Assembly: GCA_017536765.1 (NCBI GenBank)
Contig: JAFXGV010000034.1
Location: 1-64,000, forward strand
DNA: 64,000 bases
Direction: 5' to 3'
Source: Bacteroidaceae bacterium
Lineage (GTDB): Bacteria; Bacteroidota; Bacteroidia; Bacteroidales; Bacteroidaceae
Below are positions 43,936-53,464 of this stretch, piece after piece. The notes under the pieces are model-generated. The model was not told the origin of the DNA. It saw nothing but the letters and a program-made list of their open reading frames with translations, and ran no database searches. The stretch's first letter is position 1. Every line of letters starts with the position of its first letter. The translations under genes were made by a program, and so were the position numbers.

Positions 43936-45447
43936 CTACAACGTTTTAAGAATGGCGTTCTTAAGGTTTGTACATCCTTCAAAAACTCCCTTTCCTATAT
44001 ACTTGAGTTTTTTTGGCAGTGTTATGTTCTTAAGGTTTATACACCCTCCAAACGCTTCATCTCCTATATACTTGAGTTCTTTTGGCAGTGTTATGTTCTT
44101 AAGGTTTATACATCCTTCAAACGCTTCAGCTCCTATATACTCGAGTTCTTTTGGCAGTGTGATTTTTTTAAGGTTTATACACCCTTCAAACACTCCAGTT
44201 CCTATATACTCGAGTTCTTTTGGCAGTGTTATGCTCTTAAGATTTGTGCAATAGGCAAACGCGCTATTAGCGATTAATTCAACATTTCCTCCAATCTTTA
44301 CTTTCTTTAGGTTCTGGCAATTTTCAAAAGCAGCACCTTTAATAATTGTTACGCTATTTGGAATTATAACTCTCTTTAGATTGGGTGAGTTGTCAAAAGC
44401 ATAAATTGGAATATTTTCGACTCCGTCAGGGATTGCAATCTCTTCCAAACCTGTACGACTGAGTACTCCTTGGTCCATTTTTGGCGCACCTTTGAAAATA
44501 AAGTTCTTGAGTGACTGGCATCCTTTGAATGCTTCAAAGCCAATATTTTTTACACTGCCGGGAATGTTAATGCTTTCAAGAGCCGTACAACTTTCAAAAG
44601 CACGTCCGCCAATGCTTGTAACGCTGTTCGGTATAGTTACTTTGGTAATCTTATCGTTGAACCTGAACAGATTGCTTCCTAATGAATAATTCTCTCCTTT
44701 AAAGTCCGCCGGAAGAACAACCTCTGCTTTATTTCCTGTATAAGCTATAAGAACGTGTTTGTTGCCGGTTGTTGCAAAGATAAAATCTCCGATTTCCGTC
44801 TTTGGGGCGGTATCTGTATTTATTACAGGTCTCACATTGCGCCCCCAATATCTATAATCTACCGAGGTTAAACTGTAATTGGAATTAATTGTGCCTGTTT
44901 TATCAAAATTGATGAAACAAGCATAATTCTGAATACTAATCCAGCTTTGGGAAAGTTCAGAACACCAATAATTGCCATTTTGGGTATAATCGAGGTCTCC
45001 GTCTATTTTAACACCGGCAGATGGGAAAAAGATGCTGTTTCCATTAGGACCGGTACAGATGCACCCGGCAACGCCTGTGGCGTTATAATCGTCTACCCAT
45101 TCCCAACTACACTCGTTGTACAATTCTACAGCCTGCAAGTACGTAGGCATACACCACTCTTTACCTTTAAGTGTTGTTGCTGCATCATATTCTGTTCCGC
45201 GAATACTCATTCTATAATTGTTAAAAAAGATATAGTCGCTGTCAAAATATGTATTAATGTTATAGTGTTGTTTTTCAGCAGTTTCTCCCCAAGCCAGATA
45301 TAAACCACTTTCGTGTTCCTTCTCGGCTCCTAAATTGCAGGTGGCCCATAATGTTCCGCTGCTTAGTCCAAGGTCAACATACTGAGCGTTTGTTATCGTG
45401 CAGCCCAGAAGCAAAAATGCTGACAATATAAATTTTAAGTGTTTCAT
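43936..45447 (-). CDS. BspA-type LRR lipoprotein
   Basis: 503 aa from MKHLKFILSAFLLLGC (lipobox LLGC, or signal peptidase I after NAQ). Residues ~20-215 look like the FISUMP/DUF1566-type domain (YVDLGLSSGTLWATCNLGA, CMPTYLQAVELYNEC, NYWCSELS...NVRPV). Residues ~255-500 are BspA (LRR_5) repeats, the last four nearly identical 23-residue units (ITLPKELEYIG...FEGCINLKN), encoded by 69-bp DNA repeats. It is probably a surface adhesin-like protein. It lies between alaS and a duplicate of the alaS 3' end, so it looks inserted. Confidence 0.82.
   Translation of the reverse strand: MKHLKFILSAFLLLGCTITNAQYVDLGLSSGTLWATCNLGAEKEHESGLYLAWGETAEKQHYNINTYFDSDYIFFNNYRMSIRGTEYDAATTLKGKEWCMPTYLQAVELYNECSWEWVDDYNATGVAGCICTGPNGNSIFFPSAGVKIDGDLDYTQNGNYWCSELSQSWISIQNYACFINFDKTGTINSNYSLTSVDYRYWGRNVRPVINTDTAPKTEIGDFIFATTGNKHVLIAYTGNKAEVVLPADFKGENYSLGSNLFRFNDKITKVTIPNSVTSIGGRAFESCTALESINIPGSVKNIGFEAFKGCQSLKNFIFKGAPKMDQGVLSRTGLEEIAIPDGVENIPIYAFDNSPNLKRVIIPNSVTIIKGAAFENCQNLKKVKIGGNVELIANSAFAYCTNLKSITLPKELEYIGTGVFEGCINLKKITLPKELEYIGAEAFEGCINLKNITLPKELKYIGDEAFGGCINLKNITLPKKLKYIGKGVFEGCTNLKNAILKTL
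43961..44236. repeat. Four tandem 69-bp repeats in the LRR lipoprotein gene
   Basis: Units begin at 43961, 44030, 44099 and 44168 with TTAAGGTTT and are almost identical at DNA level. Each encodes one 23-aa leucine-rich repeat in reverse. Such near-identity suggests recent expansion and easy copy-number change by slippage or recombination. Confidence 0.85.
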
Positions 45448-45515
45448 ATTAAAAATGTTAAATGTAATATTGTGATACAACTTGTCAGTTACAATCTGTG
45501 GTTGCCGTTTCTATA

Positions 45516-48134
45516 TTAAATCTCGGCAATCTCAAATACCTTCTCCATTGCGGCCTTGATACCTGCGGGGTTCTTGCCACCTGCCTGTGCAAAGTGTGCC
45601 TGTCCGCCACCGCCGCCTTGCATTTCGCGTGCAGCCTGGCCCACAATCTTGCCTGCGTTTATGCCACGCTCCACAAGGTCGGCACTTGCCGAAATGGTGA
45701 GCTGGGGTTTCTCGTTGTATATGCTGCCGATAACCACAAAGAGGTTCTCGGGCTGCTCCTGGCGCAGTGCAAATACTATATCCTTAACCGTTGCGGGTGC
45801 AGCGGGGAGCAGTGCGCTTATGTAGCGTACGCCCTTGCGCTCCTTTATCTCCTTCAACAGGTCGTTCTTCATACTCAAAGCCTTCTCCTTGGCATACTCC
45901 TCAATCTCTTTCTTGAGCTCGGCATTCTCGGCAATCGATTTTACTATTGTAGCCTTGAGGTTGGGCACGTTGTTGAAGAGGGCGTGTATCTCCTTCATAA
46001 GGTTCTGTGCCTTGTAATGGTGCTCCTCCAATGCCTCGCCTGTGATGGCCTCAATGCGGCGCACGCCTGCTGCCACGGAGCTCTCCGAAATAATCTTCAC
46101 CATACCTATGTTGCCGGTTGCCGCTACGTGTGTACCGCCGCAGAACTCTATGGATGTGCCGAACTGCACCACGCGCACGTGGTCGCCGTATTTCTCGCCA
46201 AAGAGGGCGATGGCGCCAAGTTTCTTTGCCTCCTCTATGGGGATGTTGCGGTGGTCGGTGAGGGGGATGTTCTCGCGTATGCGGGCGTTCACAATGCGCT
46301 CTACCTGCTCAATCTCCTCGTCGGTCACCTTCTGGAAATGCGAGAAGTCGAAACGTATTGCATCGGGTGTCACAAGCGAACCCTTCTGCTCCACGTGTGT
46401 GCCGAGCACCTGGCGCAATGCCTGGTCCAGCAGGTGGGTGCAAGAGTGGTTTGCAGCGCAAGCGTTGCGCTTCTTCAAATTCACCTGGGCGCGGAAGGTT
46501 GCCGCAGCATCGGCGGGCAACTGCTTTGTTATGTGTATTGGCAGGTTGTTCTCCTTCTTGGTGTCTATTACCTCTATGCGCTCGTCGCCACAGATGAGGA
46601 GGCCGGTGTCGCCCACCTGACCACCGCTTTCGGCATAGAAAGGAGTCTCTTTGAGCACAATCTGGTAAAGAGTCTGGTTCTTCTGCTTTGTCTGGCGGTA
46701 GCGCAAGATTGTTGTCTCGTACTCGGTGTTGTCGTATCCTACGAATGTGCAGTCGCCCTCGCTCACTGTAATCCAGTCGCCGTTCTCCACAGCGGCAGCG
46801 TTGCGTGCACGTGTCTTTTGCTTTTGCATCTCCTCGTCGAACTGTTGCATATTCACGGTGAGGTTGTTCTCGCGCAGAATGAGCTGTGTGAGGTCGATGG
46901 GGAAACCGAATGTGTCGTACAATGTGAATGCCTCCACGCCGCTAATCTCGCTCTTGCCCTCGGCTTTTGTGGCTGCAATAACCTTGTCGAGCAGGTGCAT
47001 ACCGGTGTCGAGGGTGCGAAGGAATGAATCCTCCTCCTCCTTTATCACCTTGGTGATGAGCTCCTGCTGCTGTTTCAGTTCGGGGTAGGCATCGCCCATA
47101 TTCTCGATGAGTGTGGGCACCAACTTGAACATAAATGCCTGTTTCTGCCCTAAGAATGTGTAGCCGTAGCGTACGGCACGGCGCAATATGCGGCGTATCA
47201 CGTAGCCTGCTTTTGCGTTCGAGGGGAGCTGTCCGTCGGTGATGGAGAAGGCGATTGTACGTATGTGGTCGGCAATTACGCGCATTGCAACATCGGTCTG
47301 CTCCTCGTCACCATACTTCTTGCCGCTGATGTCGCCTATGGCCTTGATGATGGGCTGGAACACGTCGGTGTCGTAGTTCGACTGCTTGCCCTGCAGAGCC
47401 ATACACAAACGCTCGAATCCCATACCGGTGTCGATAACCTTTGCAGGGAGTTCCTCCAGGTGGCCGTCGGCCATACGGTTGAACTGCATAAACACAAGGT
47501 TCCATATCTCAATCACCTGGGGGTGAGAACCGTTTACGAGGTCGCGGCCAGGGATGGCTTTGCGCTCCTCTTCGCTGCGGAGGTCGATGTGAATCTCCGA
47601 GCAGGGGCCGCAAGGGCCTGTATCGCCCATTTCCCAGAAGTTGTCGTGGTGGTTGCCGTTGATGATTCTGTCGGCAGGCAGGTGCTTGCTCCAGATGGCT
47701 GCAGCCTCGTTGTCGCGCTCAAGGCCCTCGGCCTCGCTACCCTCGAACACGGTGGCATACATACGCTCAGGATCGAGCTTTGCAACCTGTGTCAAGAATT
47801 CCCAGGCCCAGTTGATGGCATCCTCCTTGAAGTAGTCGCCAAATGACCAATTGCCGAGCATCTCGAACATTGTGTGGTGGTAGGTGTCGTGGCCCACCTC
47901 CTCGAGGTCGTTGTGCTTTCCGCTAACGCGCAAGCACTTCTGCGAGTCGGCCACACGCTTGCTTTTTGCAGGGCTGTTGCCCAGGATTATATCCTTGAAC
48001 TGGTTCATTCCCGCGTTGGTGAACATCAGTGTGGGATCGTCTTTTACTACCATAGGTGCCGATGGCACAATGAGGTGTCCTTTTCCTTCGAAGAACTGCT
48101 TGAAAGATTCTCTAATCTCTTTTGATGTGAGCAT
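45516..48134 (-). CDS. alaS: Alanine--tRNA ligase
   Basis: Charges tRNA-Ala, 872 aa. N-terminal class II catalytic core ([57 protein letters not shown]), then the editing domain with zinc ligands ([26 protein letters not shown]) and a C-Ala domain with the [16 protein letters not shown] tail. Length and order are normal. Its last 11 codons are duplicated at 43743-43775. Confidence 0.97.
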   Translation of the reverse strand: MLTSKEIRESFKQFFEGKGHLIVPSAPMVVKDDPTLMFTNAGMNQFKDIILGNSPAKSKRVADSQKCLRVSGKHNDLEEVGHDTYHHTMFEMLGNWSFGDYFKEDAINWAWEFLTQVAKLDPERMYATVFEGSEAEGLERDNEAAAIWSKHLPADRIINGNHHDNFWEMGDTGPCGPCSEIHIDLRSEEERKAIPGRDLVNGSHPQVIEIWNLVFMQFNRMADGHLEELPAKVIDTGMGFERLCMALQGKQSNYDTDVFQPIIKAIGDISGKKYGDEEQTDVAMRVIADHIRTIAFSITDGQLPSNAKAGYVIRRILRRAVRYGYTFLGQKQAFMFKLVPTLIENMGDAYPELKQQQELITKVIKEEEDSFLRTLDTGMHLLDKVIAATKAEGKSEISGVEAFTLYDTFGFPIDLTQLILRENNLTVNMQQFDEEMQKQKTRARNAAAVENGDWITVSEGDCTFVGYDNTEYETTILRYRQTKQKNQTLYQIVLKETPFYAESGGQVGDTGLLICGDERIEVIDTKKENNLPIHITKQLPADAAATFRAQVNLKKRNACAANHSCTHLLDQALRQVLGTHVEQKGSLVTPDAIRFDFSHFQKVTDEEIEQVERIVNARIRENIPLTDHRNIPIEEAKKLGAIALFGEKYGDHVRVVQFGTSIEFCGGTHVAATGNIGMVKIISESSVAAGVRRIEAITGEALEEHHYKAQNLMKEIHALFNNVPNLKATIVKSIAENAELKKEIEEYAKEKALSMKNDLLKEIKERKGVRYISALLPAAPATVKDIVFALRQEQPENLFVVIGSIYNEKPQLTISASADLVERGINAGKIVGQAAREMQGGGGGQAHFAQAGGKNPAGIKAAMEKVFEIAEI

Positions 48135-48175
48135 ACTATATTATGTTTTATTTTATTGTTTTCATTTCCAACCTG

Positions 48176-48183
48176 CAAAAATA
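48176..48183 (-). promoter_or_regulatory. Putative alaS promoter -7 box
   Basis: TATTTTTG on the minus strand fits TAnnTTTG and lies about 40 bp before the alaS ATG. No good -33 box seen. Confidence 0.35.
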
Positions 48184-48319
48184 CAATAAAAAGACGGAAA
48201 AAACGAATAAAATAAACTAATTATCGCGCGTGGTATCCACGTGTTTATGCATTTATGATATAAATCTCGAATTATATTGTTATACACTGTTAATGCGATG
48301 CCGATAATTTGGTATTTAG

Positions 48320-48350
48320 TTGCAAAAAAGGATAGCTTTTATTACTTTTG
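48320..48350 (+). promoter_or_regulatory. Promoter of the M23 peptidase/MerR operon
   Basis: TTGC - 19 bp - TACTTTTG (48320-48323 and 48343-48350), correct spacing for a Bacteroidetes promoter, with the ATG 21 bp after the -7 box. Confidence 0.55.
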
Positions 48351-48371
48351 TCTGCATAAAGGGTGCTGCCG

Positions 48372-49346
48372 ATGCGAAAAGTCTATTACATATTCAACCC
48401 TGCTACACGAACATACGACCGCGTATATCCGAACTTGGCACAACGCTTCCTCACTATACTGAGGCGCGTATTATTGTTTATCATTTTTGGCGGTTTGTCT
48501 TTTCTCATTTTCTACCTGCTCATTGAAACTCCATCGATGAGCGAACTGCAACAGGAAAATTCAAGATTGCTGGCGCAATATCGCATTATGTCGCAGCGCC
48601 TTGACGATGCTATGGAGGTGCTCGAGGATATACAGCAGCGCGACGATAACCTATATCGTGTTCTCTTGAACTCCGAGCCGGTTTCAACCTTTGCCCGCCG
48701 GTCGGGGTATGCCGGCACTGCCCGTTACGACGAGCTTATGGATATGAGCAATTCGGCCCTTGTGGTTGAAACTGCGCAAAAGATAGATATGCTCGACAAG
48801 CAGCTGTACTTGCAGATAAAATCCTTTGAGGAACTTGTGAAACTTGATGAGGAAAAAGAGGATTATCTGCGCCATCTGCCCGCTATTCAGCCTATTGCCA
48901 ACCGCGACCTCAAGCGCACCGCATCGGGCTATGGCTGGCGCATCGATCCTGTATATAAAGTTCGCAAGAAACATAACGGAATGGATTTCTCCTGCGACAA
49001 CCGCACTCCCGTCTATGCAACCGCCGACGGCACCGTTGTTTCGGCCAAATGGCAGGCAGGCTATGGCTATACCGTGAAAATAGACCACGGCTACGGCATA
49101 GAAACCCTCTATGCCCACCTCTATAACAACAAATTTATGGTGAAGCCGGGGCAAAAGGTTGTGCGTGGCGAGCAAATTGCGTTGAGCGGAAACTCGGGCA
49201 AGAGTACCGGCCCTCACCTCCATTACGAGGTTATCATCAAAGGGCAGCACGTAAATCCCATTAACTACTATTTTATGGACCTCGATGCCGAGGGTTACGA
49301 CCAGATGCTGCAGATGGCCGAGAACCACGGAAAAGTATATGATTGA
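48372..49346 (+). CDS. M23 family metallopeptidase (membrane-anchored)
   Basis: 324 aa. An N-terminal membrane helix (VLLFIIFGGLSFLIFYLLIE, about 33-52) is followed by a coiled coil (SELQQENSRLLAQYRIMSQR ...) and a LytM/M23 domain with zinc-site motifs KHNGMDFS, then HGYGIETLYAHL and GPHLHYEV. It likely cleaves peptidoglycan cross-links or activates another hydrolase in the periplasm. ATG at 48372 (MRKVYYIFN) is preferred over the frame start three codons earlier. Next gene starts 2 bp after its stop. Confidence 0.92.
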   Translation: MRKVYYIFNPATRTYDRVYPNLAQRFLTILRRVLLFIIFGGLSFLIFYLLIETPSMSELQQENSRLLAQYRIMSQRLDDAMEVLEDIQQRDDNLYRVLLNSEPVSTFARRSGYAGTARYDELMDMSNSALVVETAQKIDMLDKQLYLQIKSFEELVKLDEEKEDYLRHLPAIQPIANRDLKRTASGYGWRIDPVYKVRKKHNGMDFSCDNRTPVYATADGTVVSAKWQAGYGYTVKIDHGYGIETLYAHLYNNKFMVKPGQKVVRGEQIALSGNSGKSTGPHLHYEVIIKGQHVNPINYYFMDLDAEGYDQMLQMAENHGKVYD

Positions 49347-49348
49347 TT

Positions 49349-49699
49349 ATGGCACTGTTAAAAAATAAGGACCTGAAGATGTACTACACCATAAAGGAGG
49401 TGGCAGCCGAGCTTAACACCCCCGAATCTACCCTGCGCTATTGGGAAACCGTGTTTCCACAGATAGCACCGCACAAGGGCAGCAACGGCGTACGTCGTTA
49501 CACCAAGGAGGATATTAAAACCGTACGCCTTGTGCATCATCTTGTGAAGGAGCGCGGGCTCACCATTGCCGGTGCCAAGCAGTATCTTAAGGGTGCGGGT
49601 AACAAGGAGGTTGCCGATGTGTCGGCCGAGGTTATCGACCGCCTTTCGGCTATTCGTGAGGAGCTGTTGGGGATTAAAGCGCAGCTCGATGTCCTGTGA
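49349..49699 (+). CDS. MerR family transcriptional regulator
   Basis: 116 aa. The winged helix (YTIKEVAAELNTPESTLRYW ... VRRYTKEDIKTVRLVHHLV) is followed by a short helical tail (AIREELLGIKAQLDVL) with no metal-binding cysteines, so it is the small MerR-like type often found beside M23 peptidases in Bacteroidota. ATG at 49349 lies 2 bp after the peptidase stop. Targets unknown. Confidence 0.88.
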   Translation: MALLKNKDLKMYYTIKEVAAELNTPESTLRYWETVFPQIAPHKGSNGVRRYTKEDIKTVRLVHHLVKERGLTIAGAKQYLKGAGNKEVADVSAEVIDRLSAIREELLGIKAQLDVL

Positions 49700-49704
49700 C
49701 CAAG

Positions 49705-49866
49705 GAAATGACTAAAAAGTGTATTTTTGCGTTACGCTTGCCTTCAAAATCCTCATTTACGCCCAGTAAACTGCGGTTTTTCAGGCTGCGCAAGCCTTAA
49801 ACTACATCTTTTTATTCATCTCCATAAAAATGAGGCTGCTAAAAAATACTTTTTAGTCAGCCTCGC
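49705..49866. repeat. Dispersed hairpin-rich repeat, copy 2
   Basis: Core 49705-49820 matches 4-117 at the left window edge. This copy continues to an inverted end: GACTAAAAAGTGTA at the left against TACTTTTTAGTC at the right (about 49848-49859), and its far end AGTCAGCCTC is the complement of the start of copy 1. It fills the gap between the convergent merR and rel genes. Confidence 0.65.
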
Positions 49867-49889
49867 AAAATAATCTGTTTAAGCGTGAA

Positions 49890-52115
49890 TTATCCTACGC
49901 GCGCAATGGTCTTTATATGCTTCACCTTCTTCAATGCGCTGCAAAGTTTGTTCACATCATCCACATCGTGAACATTGAGCCAGAAGGTTCCTTCGAAAAT
50001 GCCATCGAAACACTCCAAATGCAGTTTCTGTATGCTTGAATTCATCTGCTGTGTTATGGCGGTAATCTCGTTGAGCACACCTAAGTCGTCTATTCCCTTT
50101 ATTTGAATGGGCACAATGAAATTCAGTTTCTTGTGGGTATCCCATTTGGCTGCCAATATGCGGTCGCCGTGGCTGCTCTTGAGTGTGTTGGCCACGGGGC
50201 AGTTGCGCTTGTGTATCACAATGTGCTTTTCGTCGTCATAGTATCCAAGAACATCGTCGCCAGGGATGGGGTGGCAACAGTCGGCTATTATGTAGCTGCT
50301 CTTTATGTTGTCGTCGGTGAGGCTTATGGGTGTTTTGCGGTCTATCTGCTCAAATGTTTCGGCACTCTTTTCCTCTTTCTTTTTATCCTTGCCAAACGAG
50401 AACAGTGATTGGAAACTGAATTTCTTGTTGCCAAGCAGCGCATCCTTGTCCTCGTTGCCAAGAGTGATACTGCCATCGCCTATGGCCACAAGCAGTGCAT
50501 CCTTGTCCTTGAGTTCGTGCAGCTTCCATATCTTTTCTATGTTGTTGCTGTAGTTGCTTAGCCCCTCGCTTTCGAGGAACTTGTTAAGTATCTCCTCGCC
50601 GTCGCGCATAAGCAGGCGTTGCTTGCGGCGCAGGGCTGCAAGTATCTTGGCACGGGCCTTGGCGGTGGTTACAAACGATAGCCATCCCTCTTCAACGCGT
50701 GGTGCGTTAGAGGTTATTATCTCCACCTGGTCGCCGCTCTGAAGCTGGTGGTTCAGCGGCACAAGCCTGTGGTTCACCTTGGCGCCTATGCAGTGGTTGC
50801 CTAAGAAGGTGTGTATGCTGTATGCAAGGTCCAGTGCCGTGCAGTTCTGCGGCATTGTCTTTATGTCGCCTTTGGGCGTGAAGACAAATATCTCCGTTGC
50901 ATACAGGTTCAGCTTTATGGTGTCGAGGAAGTCGAGTGCATTGGGCTGCGGATCGTCGAGTATCTCCTTGATGGTGTGCAGCCAGTTTTCGAGCTGTTCG
51001 TCGCCGCTGTCCTCTCCCTGGCTCTTGTATTTCCAGTGGGCGGCAATTCCCTTCTCGGCCATCTCGTTCATCTTCTCGCTACGTATCTGCACCTCTATCC
51101 ACTCGCCGCGTTTGCTCATAAATGTGGCGTGCAGCGCCTTGTAGCCGTTGGTGCGGGGCTTGTTCACCCAGTCGCGCAGACGGTCGGGGTGGGCGTTGTA
51201 TAGTTTTGTGAGGGCTATGTATATGTTGAAGCACTCGTTGTTCTCGTCTTTTCCCTCGCGTGGAGTGAATATGATGCGCACCGCCAGTATGTCGTATATA
51301 TCCTCAAAGGCTACGTGCTTCTTCTGCATCTTGTTCCAGATGGAGTAGGGCGATTTCACGCGGCCTATTATGCGGTATTTGAGCCCCATTGCATCGAGTT
51401 CGCTGCATATGGGCGATGTGAATTCGCGGTAGAGGATGTCGCGGTCGCGCTGTGTCTTTTCTATCTTCTTCTCTATCTTGGCATACTCCTCGGGGTGCTC
51501 GTAGCGGAAGCTCAGATTTTCGAGCTCGGTCTTTATTTTGCTCAATCCTAAGCGATAGGCTATGGGGGCATATATGTAGAGCGTTTCTCCCGCAATTTTG
51601 TACTGCTTGTTCACGGGCATAAACTCCAGCGTGCGCATATTGTGCAGGCGGTCGGCTATCTTTATGAGGATAACGCGTATATCCTCGCTCATTGTGAGCA
51701 ACAGTTTCTTGAAATTCTCGGCTTGCTCCGATGCGTGTGCGCCAAACACACCGCCGGCAATTTTTGTGAGGCCGTTCACAATCTCGGCTATCTTGTCGCC
51801 AAACAGGTTGCGGATATCCTCCACGGTGTAGTCGGTATCCTCCACCACATCGTGCAGCAGCGCCGCGCATATAGATGTAGAGCCTAATCCTATCTCCCTG
51901 CACACTATGGTGGCAACCTCCAGCGGGTGCATAATATATGGCTCGCCGCTATGCCTGCGCACTCCTTTATGCGCATGGCGTGCGAAGTTGAATGCTTTTG
52001 TTATGAGCTCCACCTTCTTGCGGTGCTGCGATGCTAAATATATATCCAGCAACTCCTTGAACGCATTGTTTATAGCGGTCTCTTCATCCATTATTTTATT
52101 CTTGTCGCTGTTCAT
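49890..52115 (-). CDS. rel: Bifunctional (p)ppGpp synthetase/hydrolase
   Basis: Stringent-response enzyme, 741 aa. The HD hydrolase domain has its metal ligands (HAHKGVRRHSGEPYIMHPLE; AALLHDVVEDTDY), so hydrolysis should be active. The synthetase domain follows (RVKSPYSIWNKM ... NKPRTNGYKALHATFM ... AAHWKYK), then TGS (EIFVFTPKGDIKTMP) and a C-terminal ACT domain. The frame is open to 52178, inside mltD. ATG at 52115 (MNSDKNKIMDEE), 2 bp after the mltD stop, is preferred; MDEE at 52091 is possible. Confidence 0.95.
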   Translation of the reverse strand: MNSDKNKIMDEETAINNAFKELLDIYLASQHRKKVELITKAFNFARHAHKGVRRHSGEPYIMHPLEVATIVCREIGLGSTSICAALLHDVVEDTDYTVEDIRNLFGDKIAEIVNGLTKIAGGVFGAHASEQAENFKKLLLTMSEDIRVILIKIADRLHNMRTLEFMPVNKQYKIAGETLYIYAPIAYRLGLSKIKTELENLSFRYEHPEEYAKIEKKIEKTQRDRDILYREFTSPICSELDAMGLKYRIIGRVKSPYSIWNKMQKKHVAFEDIYDILAVRIIFTPREGKDENNECFNIYIALTKLYNAHPDRLRDWVNKPRTNGYKALHATFMSKRGEWIEVQIRSEKMNEMAEKGIAAHWKYKSQGEDSGDEQLENWLHTIKEILDDPQPNALDFLDTIKLNLYATEIFVFTPKGDIKTMPQNCTALDLAYSIHTFLGNHCIGAKVNHRLVPLNHQLQSGDQVEIITSNAPRVEEGWLSFVTTAKARAKILAALRRKQRLLMRDGEEILNKFLESEGLSNYSNNIEKIWKLHELKDKDALLVAIGDGSITLGNEDKDALLGNKKFSFQSLFSFGKDKKKEEKSAETFEQIDRKTPISLTDDNIKSSYIIADCCHPIPGDDVLGYYDDEKHIVIHKRNCPVANTLKSSHGDRILAAKWDTHKKLNFIVPIQIKGIDDLGVLNEITAITQQMNSSIQKLHLECFDGIFEGTFWLNVHDVDDVNKLCSALKKVKHIKTIARVG

Positions 52116-52117
52116 AC

Positions 52118-53458
52118 TTATCTGTATATCTTCAATCGTCTGCCGGCCCTTATCTTGGTGTTGCGCATATTGTTCCATTTCATAATCTGCTTCACTGTCA
52201 CGCGATATTTGCGGGCGATACTGCCAAGTGTCTCCCCGTTGCGTATCTTGTGATACTTGAGTGTGCCGCGACCGTCGTCGTTTGCTTTGGCCTCCTTAAG
52301 CATCTTCGCTATGTTGCTGCTCGGGAAGAACTCCTCCTTCTTGTAGTTGTATATGCTGTCCTCCTTTGTGATGAAACGGGTTATGGCATCGTTGGTGAGG
52401 CGCAGTACATACTTTTCGGCTTCGCCCGGTACAATATCTTTGATATACTGCGGGTTGAGAGCTCTTATGTCCTCTATGTTTATATCGCAGAATTGCTCTA
52501 TCTGTTTGAAGTGCAGGTTCTTTGTTATGTGCAATGTGTCGGTTCCTATGGGCAGCGCGGGCTCCATAGGGCATATGCCGTGCTCCTCGTGGTAGGTCAT
52601 TATGTAGTTGGCTGCAATGAGTGCAGGCAGGTAGCCGCGTGTCTCGCGTGGCAGGTAGCGATAGATGCCCCAGAAGTCGGTCTTTCCACCCGAGCGCAGA
52701 ATAGCCTTTTTCACGTTGCCGGGGCCGCAGTTGTAGGCTGCTATTGCAAGGTCCCAACGGTTGAAAAAGTTATAAAGGTCGCGCAAGTAGTTGAGGCCGG
52801 CGTGTGTGGCTTTCAGCGGATCGAAACGGTCATCTATGTAGTTGTTCGACTTGAGCCCGTATAGCTTGCCTGTGGCAAACATAAATTGCCACAATCCCTT
52901 TGCCCCTGCGCGAGATACTGCCTTTGGGTTCAGTGCCGATTCTATAACGGGCAGGTATTTGAGTTCGTGTGGCATATTGTACTTGTCTATCTCGGCCTCA
53001 ATCATAGGCATATAGTACTCGGCAATGCCAAGCATATACGACACAAGTGAGCGGTTGCGTGTGGCGTAACGGTCTATGCAGTGGCGCACGGTGCTGTTGT
53101 ATGGCATCTCTATTATGCTGTGCAGGTCGCGCAAGCGCTCGGCATATGTGGTGTCACTTGTCTTTATGTATTCCCACCCCTCGGTTTGGCAGTCGAGTGC
53201 CTTTAGCAGGTGGCGTGCCTGCCAACCGTTCATAAGGCTGTCGATGTTGGCGGTCATTCCCTCGGGCAGTTCAAAGACAAGGCTGTCGCACTCCATTGTC
53301 TCCACTGCAATGTCCATTGTGTCGGGGCTGGCAATGGCTTTGTCGAGCCGGGCATTGTCGTTTATGCTGTCAATGGGTGTAAAATCGTTCTCTTGTGCCT
53401 GTGTGTTTGTGGCAAAGAGCAGTAAAAGTGTGGCTATGTATGTCGTGTATCTTTGCAT
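52118..53458 (-). CDS. mltD: Membrane-bound lytic murein transglycosylase D-like
   Basis: 446 aa, exported (signal peptide 1-~21, ending TQAQ). The SLT domain spans ~150-290 with catalytic Glu173 in LPVIESALNPKAVSRAGAKG, followed by GLWQFM and AAYNCGPGNV. One LysM domain is at the C-terminus (RNGETLGSIARKYRVTVKQI ... RAGRRLKIYR). It cleaves glycan strands of peptidoglycan. It lies between DUF5683 (6-bp gap) and rel, in a gene order typical of Bacteroidales. Confidence 0.93.
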   Translation of the reverse strand: MQRYTTYIATLLLLFATNTQAQENDFTPIDSINDNARLDKAIASPDTMDIAVETMECDSLVFELPEGMTANIDSLMNGWQARHLLKALDCQTEGWEYIKTSDTTYAERLRDLHSIIEMPYNSTVRHCIDRYATRNRSLVSYMLGIAEYYMPMIEAEIDKYNMPHELKYLPVIESALNPKAVSRAGAKGLWQFMFATGKLYGLKSNNYIDDRFDPLKATHAGLNYLRDLYNFFNRWDLAIAAYNCGPGNVKKAILRSGGKTDFWGIYRYLPRETRGYLPALIAANYIMTYHEEHGICPMEPALPIGTDTLHITKNLHFKQIEQFCDINIEDIRALNPQYIKDIVPGEAEKYVLRLTNDAITRFITKEDSIYNYKKEEFFPSSNIAKMLKEAKANDDGRGTLKYHKIRNGETLGSIARKYRVTVKQIMKWNNMRNTKIRAGRRLKIYR

Positions 53459-53464
53459 TCCTTT

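Noticed and set aside
43961-44236. CRISPR-like regular spacing of short repeats
   Set aside because: The 69-bp units are contiguous, in frame, and encode leucine-rich repeats; there are no unique spacers.
45498-47027. A 509-codon open frame on the plus strand, antisense to alaS
   Set aside because: It is a shadow of the alaS frame: rich in Cys, His and Leu runs, no domain, no start signal, and alaS on the other strand is unmistakable.
51304-51903. A 199-codon minus-strand frame inside rel
   Set aside because: An alternative frame of the rel coding sequence with biased composition (Arg, His, Gln) and no recognisable fold.
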